From Candidatus Chloroploca asiatica (lineage in GTDB: Bacteria; Chloroflexota; Chloroflexia; Chloroflexales; Chloroflexaceae), in NCBI RefSeq assembly GCF_002532075.1, contig NZ_LYXE01000118.1, positions 1 through 39,918 on the forward strand: DNA of 39,918 nt. The letters are read 5' to 3'. A model generated the notes under the pieces. It had not been told where the DNA came from. It saw only the letters and a program-made list of their open reading frames with translations, and made no database searches. Shown one piece after another: positions 27,835 through 34,538 of the stretch (position 1 is the stretch's first letter; every line of letters begins with the position of its first letter). Made by a program: the position numbers and the translations under genes.

Positions 27835-28257
27835 TGGTCACCCCCAGGATCGCCAGAAGAAACCCATATATGGCTTTTGTATCGTTTTTTCTATCGCTTT
27901 GGAGCTTCCATTCGCCGCAGCACTGTGATGTAATGCAGAGCATCCGCAGACCCAATATCAACCTGGAACAGAGACTGACCGACGGGCGCAGCCAGCGCCA
28001 GCGCTCACGTGGTGGGGAGTGTAGGTCAATAATACCATTTCCAGCCTCGTTTTTGGGATGGTGAATGATCCAAAGGTGAGGCAACGCCGGGCGTTGCATG
28101 TGGGCCAGCAGTAGCGGCACGGCATCCAGCCGTTCCGTGTGTATCGCCGGTTGCTCGCTCATACCGCGAGCCTAGTCGGACGGCATCGTGTGCCTTGTTT
28201 GGGCGAACCTTAGAAAGTTACGTAGGCACCACTCAGTTTGTACGGGTCACTCGAACG
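27835..28257. other. intergenic region holding a transposase relic
   Basis: In the 423 bases between the HTH/NTPase gene and the next minus-strand gene I find only the transposase start relic (28086-28162) and degraded sequence. Frames across the rest are not protein-like. No tRNA or clear promoter was seen. Confidence 0.4.
28086..28162 (-). pseudogene. N-terminal relic of an IS1634-like (DUF4277) transposase
   Basis: From the ATG at 28162 the minus strand encodes M-S-E-Q-P-A-I-H-T-E-R-L-D-A-V-P-L-L-L-A, the recognisable beginning of DUF4277/IS1634-type transposases. After about 25 residues the match ends. The frame drifts on for about 100 codons of unrelated sequence. No catalytic DDE region is present, so this is the broken start of an insertion sequence. 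A second, shorter relic of the same start lies at 6020-6072. Confidence 0.6.
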
Positions 28258-28893
28258 CTATGGGTAGACGCGTAATGGACGAAAGGCATCGTGATCAAGG
28301 CCGTACCATGCGGTCATCAACTCAGCATACCAGGCAGCGCGCGCCGGGTCGGTCGTCCAGCGTACGCCCAGATAGTCGGCGGCTTTGGTTATACCGAGCA
28401 CCGCGTGTTTCAGCTCTTCTGCGGTGTCGTCTGGCCCGACGGGTACCAGCAGTACCCGTGCCAGGCAATCCGCTGTTGCGCTACCATTCGGTACACCGTC
28501 GGCGCGAATCGCCGCGTAATGCAATGGGCGCAGGGCAGGCAGCCAGCGCACCGGGGTCTGCTCGCCAAGCACATAGGCATAAAACGTGGCGGCATCGCAC
28601 GGCGCGGGGATGCGAACCGCGATATGATGCGCCAGCACCACGGGGTTCGCTGCGAGCAACGGCAATCCGGCGGCCTCCTCCAGACCCTGCCGCACGGTCG
28701 CCAGCGCTGCACCCTGCCGTACTGCGAGCCCGTCGGATCCTGCGAGGCGCCGCAGTTGGGCCAGAGCCAGTGCGGCGTCGGGAAGATCGTCGGGCTGTGT
28801 GAGCGCGTCGAGGGCCAGGGCCAGCAATGTGCGTTCTCGCCTGCTCAATTCGCCGATGCAGTGCTGAAGCACCCATCGCGACCTCCATCGCAT
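28258..28893 (-). CDS. conserved-looking protein of unknown function, coupled to the WD40 gene
   Basis: From an ATG at 28893 the protein has 211 residues. That ATG overlaps the stop of the WD40 gene as TAATG, so it is translationally coupled; an in-frame ATG at 28932 is further upstream. It is Ala/Leu-rich and soluble, with a helical first half (RRERTLLALALDAL) and a mixed second half ending in W-Y-G-L-D-H-D-A-F-R-P-L. I recognise no family. Its place at the end of the CobW-WD40 run suggests a part in the same process. Confidence 0.6.
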   Translation of the reverse strand: MRWRSRWVLQHCIGELSRRERTLLALALDALTQPDDLPDAALALAQLRRLAGSDGLAVRQGAALATVRQGLEEAAGLPLLAANPVVLAHHIAVRIPAPCDAATFYAYVLGEQTPVRWLPALRPLHYAAIRADGVPNGSATADCLARVLLVPVGPDDTAEELKHAVLGITKAADYLGVRWTTDPARAAWYAELMTAWYGLDHDAFRPLRVYP

Positions 28894-29963
28894 TACCGAA
28901 GCGCAAGCAGGGCGACCGTGCCATCGTCGCACCCCACCGCCAGCGCCTGGTCGTCGGGAGTCCAGATCAATTGGCTAACCGGTGCCGGGAAAGCATACTG
29001 GGCCAGGGGCTTCTGACTGCGCGTTGGCCGCCAGAGCGCGACCAACCCGTCTTGCCCCGCCGAGGCCAGCATGGCCGGCGCGATGTTCGTCTCGGCGTGT
29101 TGGTAGGTCAAGGCACGCAGATACGCCTCGTGGAGGCCGAGCATGATCGGTGTGCTCTCCTCGGGGCCTTTGTTGCTGGCCCGCGTATCCCAGACCGCCA
29201 CATCGCGCCCGCCCCCCGTCGCTAGGTAGCGGCTCGTCGGATCCCAGGCCAACTCACGCATCTTGGTCTCGTAGCCCCACATTTGCAGGTCGTTGCCACT
29301 GGCGGCATACCAGAAATGGACGGTCTGATCCTGGTCGCCTGTGGCGAACATCGCCCCATCGGGACTCCAGGCGAGCACGAGTGACGACCCCTTCCAGGCG
29401 TAACGTCGCAGCGGCGTGCGCGCATCCAAGCCCCAGAGCGTGGTGCCACCATAGGCGACGGCGGCGATCTGGGGCAGGCCAGGCTTCCAGGCGAGGTCGG
29501 CAATGGTCGATGCGTGATCGGTGTGCTCACAGACAAGATGTGCCAGCGCATCCCAGACGCGCAGGCTGCGACCGGCCGCCGCCGCCAGATACCGACCGCT
29601 CGCATCATAGCTCACCCGTTCGACCCAACTCGTGGCGTGGCGCAGCGCCAGCGCCTGCACGCCGGTCTGGCTCTCCCACAAGCGCACGTGGCCGTCCTGA
29701 CCGGCCGAGGCGAGCAGTCGTCCGTTGGGGTGCCAAGCTACGGCCGTCGTGCCCAAGCCATGGCCGGGCAGTTCGTGCAAGCGTTCGCCGGTCATCGCGA
29801 GGATCGTGATCGGCCCATCGGCAAGCGCAGCGGCAAGCTGCGTCCCGTCGGGCGAGCAGCGCAGACTAATGATGTGCCCGTCGAGCTGGGCTCGCCAGCG
29901 TTGCTCGAGGGTTACCTTGGTGGGCGACGGAACCGCACGGCCCCGGGGACGAAAGAGGTTCAT
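28893..29963 (-). CDS. WD40-repeat beta-propeller protein
   Basis: The chosen ATG at 29963 has a perfectly spaced GGAGG, giving 356 residues; a GTG at 29990 overlapping the upstream stop is possible. Six or seven WD-type blades are visible from the repeated S-P-D-G, L-A-S-A-G-Q-D-G and V-R-L-W patterns. There is no signal peptide, so it is cytoplasmic. Such propellers act as binding platforms. It lies 23 bases after a CobW-type GTPase gene in the same operon and probably helps the GTPase recognise its clients, which is inference. Confidence 0.85.
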   Translation of the reverse strand: MNLFRPRGRAVPSPTKVTLEQRWRAQLDGHIISLRCSPDGTQLAAALADGPITILAMTGERLHELPGHGLGTTAVAWHPNGRLLASAGQDGHVRLWESQTGVQALALRHATSWVERVSYDASGRYLAAAAGRSLRVWDALAHLVCEHTDHASTIADLAWKPGLPQIAAVAYGGTTLWGLDARTPLRRYAWKGSSLVLAWSPDGAMFATGDQDQTVHFWYAASGNDLQMWGYETKMRELAWDPTSRYLATGGGRDVAVWDTRASNKGPEESTPIMLGLHEAYLRALTYQHAETNIAPAMLASAGQDGLVALWRPTRSQKPLAQYAFPAPVSQLIWTPDDQALAVGCDDGTVALLALR

Positions 29964-29986
29964 TGCTGCCTCCAGTACAACTATGC

Positions 29987-31342
29987 TCACGCCAAGCAGG
30001 CCACAAAGTCAGCGTTCAATTGCTCACGGTCAAGGTTGCGCCCAATAAAGATCAGCTTGTTGGTGCGTGGTTCGCTGCCCCACGCACGGTCGGGGCGACC
30101 ATCGAAAAGCATATGCACGCCCTGAAAGACGAAGCGGCGCGGATCGTCGGCAATGCTCAAGACGCCCTTCATGCGGAAGATATCGGTACCCTGCTCGCGC
30201 AGCAGCCGCGACAACCAGCGATTGAGCCGCTGCGGGTCAAGGTCGCCGGTCAGCGTAATCCCGACCGAACTGACCTCTTCGTCGTGCTCGTGGTCAGGCT
30301 TGTAGGCATGTTCCAGCATTGGGGCAAGCGGAGCATCACCCGCCAACAGGCGCAGGTTGAATTCATCGGGGCCGTGTTCCGTGAACAGGGCATACGCGCC
30401 AGGGGTGGAAATGTCGAGCGTGAAATGGAGTGACGGATCCCAGAGGTTCAGGCGGTAGAGTATGCCCCCCGGCGTGATCGTTGCCCCCGGATCAAGCACC
30501 AGTTCCTCGTCGGCAAAGACCCGCACGGCCTGCTCTTGGGTCACGGCTAGCGCTTCGGGTGTACTGGCTTCAGTTGGGAGCATGGCGAGCTGCATGGCCG
30601 GATCTGGCCCTTCATCGAGGGCCAGCGTATACGTTCCAGCCTCCAGGTAATAGATGCCGCCCCACTCGAAGGGGTATTCGGGCTCCATAAACTGCGGATC
30701 GATCTCCATCGCCCGCTCCAAGTTAAAGCCCCCGACATGGAGCACGGCGTCCAGATCAATGGCCGCGTTCTGGGTACGATAGATCTTCGCCGCCGCGTTC
30801 ATCCCCAGAATGCGGCGCTCGAGCGCATCCAGTTCACCGACCTCGACCAGATCAGTTTTGTTCAACAGGATCACATCGGCAAACGCGATCTGCTCTTGGG
30901 CCTCGGGCGCATCGTCAATGTGGAGCACAATATGGCGGGCATCCACCAGGGTCACGATGGCATCCACGCGCAGCTTGGCCTTCAATTCATCATCCATCAA
31001 GAAGGTTTGCACGACCGGCCCGGGATCAGCGAGCCCGGTGGTTTCGATCAACACGTAATCAAACGCATCCTTGCGCTTCATCAAGTTCGAGAGAATGCGG
31101 ATCAGGTCGCCGCGCACGGTGCAACAGATGCAGCCATTGTTCATCTCGAAGATCTCTTCCTCGGCATTGATCACGAGGTCGTTATCCACGCCGACCTCAC
31201 CAAACTCGTTTTCGATCACGGCAATGCGTTTGCCGTGCTGCTCGGTCAAAATGCGATTCAGCAACGTCGTCTTGCCAGCCCCCAGAAAGCCCGTCAGGAC
31301 GGTCACCGGGGTGCGTGGGTCATCAAGCGTGGTCGCGGTCAT
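29987..31342 (-). CDS. CobW/COG0523 G3E-family GTPase with an inserted domain (metallochaperone-like)
   Basis: The protein has 451 residues, longer than the usual 320-400. Walker [10 protein letters not shown] is near 18-26. The metal-binding motif N-G-C-I-C-C (CxCC) lies near 69-74, and the G-box NKTDLVE near 160. From about residue 225 to 350 sits an extra Ala/Leu/Gly-rich segment (starting [13 protein letters not shown]) before the CobW C-terminal domain, and a short D-H-E-H-D precedes that domain. COG0523 proteins hand metals, mainly zinc, to client enzymes under GTP control. AAGGAG precedes the start. It heads an operon with the WD40 and unknown genes. Confidence 0.88.
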   Translation of the reverse strand: MTATTLDDPRTPVTVLTGFLGAGKTTLLNRILTEQHGKRIAVIENEFGEVGVDNDLVINAEEEIFEMNNGCICCTVRGDLIRILSNLMKRKDAFDYVLIETTGLADPGPVVQTFLMDDELKAKLRVDAIVTLVDARHIVLHIDDAPEAQEQIAFADVILLNKTDLVEVGELDALERRILGMNAAAKIYRTQNAAIDLDAVLHVGGFNLERAMEIDPQFMEPEYPFEWGGIYYLEAGTYTLALDEGPDPAMQLAMLPTEASTPEALAVTQEQAVRVFADEELVLDPGATITPGGILYRLNLWDPSLHFTLDISTPGAYALFTEHGPDEFNLRLLAGDAPLAPMLEHAYKPDHEHDEEVSSVGITLTGDLDPQRLNRWLSRLLREQGTDIFRMKGVLSIADDPRRFVFQGVHMLFDGRPDRAWGSEPRTNKLIFIGRNLDREQLNADFVACLA

Positions 31343-31450
31343 CGGGTCTCTCCTTCGTTATGCGTCAGCAGCATACCGATCGCGAATAGTGTCGACCGTC
31401 ATCGTGCTGGTTGCTTGGGGCAGCTTGCGCTGCTCAGGCGGCTGGCCTGG

Positions 31451-31619
31451 TCACAGCACAGCAATGACGGTCTCGCACGGCGGACAGCCAGGCTCAGTGC
31501 AGTTCGGTCACCAGCATGGTGACGTTGTCGGACAGCGCCAGCGTTTCAGCCACCCAGGCTTTGCTGGTCGCACGGTGGGCCGGGTCAGGGCGCAGCTGTA
31601 TGCCAAACAGATCAAGCAT
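31451..31619 (-). pseudogene. small Cys-containing protein gene, frameshifted
   Basis: An ATG at 31619 overlaps the end of the GNAT gene by eight bases. The frame reads MLDLFGIQLRPDPAHRATSK and continues to V-T-E-L-H before a stop at 31494-31496. Shifted by one frame from 31501, the next bases encode C-T-E-P-G-C-P-P-C-E-T-V-I-A-V-L and a stop at 31451. That Cys-rich stretch looks like the natural continuation (V-T-E-L then C-T-E-P-G-C-P-P). If so, the gene has suffered a small indel near 31500, and two cysteines or more that might bind metal are lost from the main product. A 41-residue product could still be made. Confidence 0.5.
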
Positions 31620-32241
31620 CGGGAGGCTCCACGTTGGGGGAGGCACACAGTTCCATGGCCAAATGATGGTGCCCCAATTCGATCTGATGCGCAGCATGAC
31701 CGTTGGTCTCGCACGAGGGGTCGGGCGGTGGGATAACGCCCGGTGCAGGCGTCAAGGCAATGCGCCAGATCTCTTGTACGGGGGCGAAACCGCAGCGAGC
31801 ATAGAAGTGCTTGGCGTGCGTGTTCGCAGCGGTGACGTAGAGCTGGATGCGGTCGAAGCCCTGGGCGGCAGCCCACTGCGTGCCAACCGCGATCATGCGT
31901 CGGCCCAGATCACTGCCACGTTGATCCGGGACGACATAGAGGGCCACCAGTTCGGCCCAGCGCCGCGCGGCAAACAGTGGGGAATCGGTGTGCGCCTCCA
32001 GCAACAGCAGCCCGACTGGCTCATCCCCCCGCCAGGCCAAGAGCCAGCAGGCACCGGGGGCATGGTGAGTCTGCCGAAAGTGCTCGTAGAGCAACGCCTC
32101 CCAGGTTTCGGCGAGGCGAAAGAGGGGGTCGAACCCAGCATTGAACTGATGCAATTCGGCAAAGAGCCGGGCCACCGCCCAGAACTCAGCGTCAGCGGCT
32201 GGCCGGAGCACCAGGGCGGTCGTGGAGGCTGTGGGTGTCAT
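31612..32241 (-). CDS. GNAT-family N-acetyltransferase with His/Cys-rich tail
   Basis: The protein has 209 residues. The GNAT core is clear: V-A-L-Y-V-V-P-D-Q-R-G-S-D-L-G-R-R-M as the acetyl-CoA-binding region, followed by Q-L-Y-V-T-A-A-N-T-H-A-K-H-F-Y-A-R-C-G-F. The last 40 residues are unusual for the family: several His and Cys (C-E-T-N-G-H-A-A-H, E-L-G-H-H-H-L-A-M-E-L-C). They could bind metal, fitting the CobW neighbours. The acetylated substrate is unknown. Confidence 0.8.
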   Translation of the reverse strand: MTPTASTTALVLRPAADAEFWAVARLFAELHQFNAGFDPLFRLAETWEALLYEHFRQTHHAPGACWLLAWRGDEPVGLLLLEAHTDSPLFAARRWAELVALYVVPDQRGSDLGRRMIAVGTQWAAAQGFDRIQLYVTAANTHAKHFYARCGFAPVQEIWRIALTPAPGVIPPPDPSCETNGHAAHQIELGHHHLAMELCASPNVEPPDA

Positions 32242-32284
32242 GGTGCCTCCTCGCCACGCAGATCAATCACAGTGTTGTCGTTGC

Positions 32285-33391
32285 TCACGCCTTCACCTCA
32301 CGCATCCAGGTTTGTTGGGCCGCAACGGCTTGTTCCCGCGACAGTTCAGTGCAGCAGCGGTCGAACGCCGCTTGTAACTCGGCTTCGTTCAGCCCGCCTG
32401 GTGTGCTGAGGAAGACTAGTTGGGTGCGCGGCAACTCCTTGCCCCAAGATTCGGCAAGGGTGACGGTGACCCGTGGGCCAACCGCTTGCAGGATGGCCCG
32501 GCGATGGGGCGCGTCGGCCAGGTAGATCAGCCCCTTGCCGCGGAAGATTTCCACCGGCAGGTTCAGGACAACCTCACGCAGCGCTTTGAAGCCGAACGGT
32601 CGCGCACTGGTATAACTCCACGTACTGAAAGCGGCCCCGTGGTCGTGATGATGGCCGTGGTCGTGGTGATCGTGCGCACACGCCGAATCATGCTCGTGGT
32701 CGTGGACGCTATCCGGCTCGTGGACATGATCGTCGTGGGTCTGGTGTGGTGCTGGCTGGAGGGGCATCAGATCGATCTTGTAGCGCCCAATGCCGAGCAG
32801 CAGATGGAAGGGAACGTCGCCGTGAACGGCGGGAAGGATGCGCGCACGCGGCACAATCTGGCGCACCCACGCGATCATTGCTGCCTGCTGATCGGCCTCC
32901 ACCAAGTCAACCTTGTTGAGCACCACGATGTCGGCTGCACTCACCTGATCAATGATCAGATCCTCGTAGTGCCGTTGCTGGCGCACATACTCAGCATCAA
33001 CGACCGTGATCACCCCGTCGATCCGGAAAAAGGGTCGCAACTCGGGCAGTTCAAAGGTCTCGGCCACCGCCCAGGGATCGCTGACCCCACTGGCCTCGAT
33101 GAGAAGATATTCGGGTGGCTCGCGCCGCTCGAGCAACTGGAGCGCACTGTTGAGCAGGTCGCCGCGGATGCTGCAGCAGATACAGCCATTGGCGAGCGAG
33201 ACGGCGTCACCCTCGACACCCACCACAAGCTGGGTGTCAATATTGATGCTGCCGAAATCGTTGACCATCACCGCAACGCGTAGGCCGTGGTTGGCGTGCA
33301 AAATGCGATTGAGCAACGTCGTCTTGCCGGCCCCCAGGAAGCCGGTCAGGATGGTCAACGGAACGGGGTGAACAGGCACCTCAACGGGCAT
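32285..33391 (-). CDS. CobW/COG0523 G3E-family GTPase with His-rich loop
   Basis: The protein has 368 residues. Walker [10 protein letters not shown] is near 17-25, the metal motif N-G-C-I-C-C near 69-74, and NKVDLVE near 159. Between about 215 and 255 is a very His/Asp-rich stretch (H-D-H-E-H-D and H-D-H-H-D-H-G-H-H-H-D-H), the typical metal reservoir of zinc-allocating COG0523 proteins. A CobW C-terminal domain follows. The start is preceded by AAGGAG. With the second G3E GTPase, GNAT and WD40 genes downstream it forms a likely metal-homeostasis operon; a Zur-like operator was not recognised. Confidence 0.9.
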   Translation of the reverse strand: MPVEVPVHPVPLTILTGFLGAGKTTLLNRILHANHGLRVAVMVNDFGSINIDTQLVVGVEGDAVSLANGCICCSIRGDLLNSALQLLERREPPEYLLIEASGVSDPWAVAETFELPELRPFFRIDGVITVVDAEYVRQQRHYEDLIIDQVSAADIVVLNKVDLVEADQQAAMIAWVRQIVPRARILPAVHGDVPFHLLLGIGRYKIDLMPLQPAPHQTHDDHVHEPDSVHDHEHDSACAHDHHDHGHHHDHGAAFSTWSYTSARPFGFKALREVVLNLPVEIFRGKGLIYLADAPHRRAILQAVGPRVTVTLAESWGKELPRTQLVFLSTPGGLNEAELQAAFDRCCTELSREQAVAAQQTWMREVKA

Positions 33392-33498
33392 GATCCTCTC
33401 CTTCGCAGTTGCTTGCCTTTAGGCGCGGAAGCCCAGCACGTGTACGGCTGGGAGGAAGCGCCCTGCTTGAGCGGCTTGAGCCCACAGCGCCGTTTGCT

Positions 33499-33657
33499 AG
33501 GGCGATTGCATCATACGAAACCGGATACAAAAAGACGCTCTATCAGGGCACCCGCAAGGGGTGCCCCTACAGGCTACAGGCCGGGGGCCGGATCCGGTGT
33601 ACGGGCACCCCTTGCGGGTGCCCTGGCGGGTGCATTCACGGAAGATGCCATCGCCCT
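33499..33657 (+). mobile_element. MITE-like element, copy 2 (159 bp), core inverted relative to copy 1
   Basis: Ends AGGGCGATTGCATC (33499-33512) and GATGCCATCGCCCT (33644-33657) match copy 1 with one change. The 25-base internal arms (33546-33570 and 33599-33623) match too. The sequence between them reads as the reverse complement of the copy-1 core: ACCGGATCCGGCCCCCGGCC appears here only on the opposite strand. The flanks (GCT before, AGC after) extend the symmetry, leaving TA just inside. Confidence 0.75.
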
Positions 33658-33677
33658 AGCTATTCCTGTGCATATTA

Positions 33678-33706
33678 TTGACATTGGATTATTTATAGGC
33701 TAATAT
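33678..33706 (+). promoter_or_regulatory. probable promoter of the MarR gene
   Basis: TTGACA (33678-33683, perfect -35) and TAATAT (33701-33706) are separated by 17 bases in an AT-rich patch. The leader to 33806 would be about 95 bases. Confidence 0.5.
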
Positions 33707-33715
33707 ACAACAAAG

Positions 33716-33729
33716 ATGAAATGTTTCAT
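33716..33729. promoter_or_regulatory. candidate MarR operator
   Basis: ATGAAA-TG-TTTCAT is a short inverted repeat with 6-base arms and a 2-base spacer, right at the predicted start of transcription. MarR proteins usually bind such sites near their own promoter. The site is short, so chance is not excluded. Confidence 0.35.
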
Positions 33730-33805
33730 GCAAGAATAATCCACATGTCATAAACCAACGTTTGTTGTTGCCCGCGCCAATGGCCACCTGGCCAGGGAGG
33801 CCCTG

Positions 33806-34330
33806 ATGAACGAGACCGAAACCCGTACCGAGTACATTGCCGCGATTGATGATGTGATTCGCCAGATCACCTGGCAAAGCCATAAGCAACTGTTGCAAAC
33901 CCTGAATCGCCCCGCAATTAGCCTGACAATGCCTCAAATGGTAACCCTTTTTGCTATTCGTGACGCTGGTACTTGCCGCATGAGCGAACTGGCCGAAATC
34001 ACCCAGCAATCTGCGGGAACCCTGACCGGCATTGTTGATCGCCTGATCGAAGACCATCTCGTTGGACGCGTACGCGATCACGAAGATCGACGCGTCGTGC
34101 AAGTTACCCTTACAGCCCACGGCGAAGAACGCCTCGCTCAGGTCGAACAGGCACGCCGCGAAGATATGGAACGTATTTTACAGCATTTTGACTTTGGACA
34201 GTTGATCGATCTTGAGCTACTCCTGCGCCAGTTGCTCCAGGGCATCCACGATCTCCTCAGTGGTGGAACCCTGCTTGATCAGCACCAGGTGGCTTCAGCT
34301 GCGGTCTATTCCCCGCTTCAGCAAGCCTGA
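33806..34330 (+). CDS. MarR-family transcriptional regulator
   Basis: The 174-residue protein has the MarR winged helix: S-E-L-A-E-I-T-Q-Q-S-A-G-T-L-T-G-I-V-D-R-L at about 67-88 as the recognition helices and D-H-E-D-R-R-V-V-Q-V-T-L-T as the wing (about 95-108). Helices at both ends form the dimer. GGGAGG precedes the ATG. It is likely autoregulated at the adjacent palindrome. The ligand and other targets are unknown; a sensor kinase gene follows downstream. Confidence 0.88.
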   Translation: MNETETRTEYIAAIDDVIRQITWQSHKQLLQTLNRPAISLTMPQMVTLFAIRDAGTCRMSELAEITQQSAGTLTGIVDRLIEDHLVGRVRDHEDRRVVQVTLTAHGEERLAQVEQARREDMERILQHFDFGQLIDLELLLRQLLQGIHDLLSGGTLLDQHQVASAAVYSPLQQA

Positions 34331-34363
34331 GACCTGGTATACTAAGAGCAAGAGATTGTCAAC

Positions 34364-34473
34364 GCTGAGCACTCCACATCTGGCTTGCGGAACCAGGCAG
34401 ATCATTGCATCGTGCCTGGCTGAACAAATTGCCATCTGGTAGGTGTCCACGATACTTATTGGCGGTGCTCAGC
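34364..34473. other. structured region between MarR and histidine kinase genes
   Basis: GCTGAGCAC (34364-34372) pairs with GTGCTCAGC (34465-34473) across about 92 bases. Inside, CCAGGCA (34393-34399) pairs with TGCCTGG (34413-34419). The nested pairing suggests a folded leader RNA or a small repetitive element. No known riboswitch class is recognised. Confidence 0.35.
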
Positions 34474-34538
34474 AATACAATGCATAGCGCAACACTGTCT
34501 GGGTATGTGTGCCAAGCAAGTGGACAGGGGTATGGGTA

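Larger units (their letters stand above)
33392..33805. other. divergent intergenic region between CobW and MarR genes
   Basis: This 414-base gap separates the divergently read CobW (minus) and MarR (plus) genes. It holds MITE-like copy 2 (33499-33657) and an AT-rich promoter region (33661-33760). No gene is visible. The insertion lies where the CobW promoter might be, so the element could influence that gene. Confidence 0.5.
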
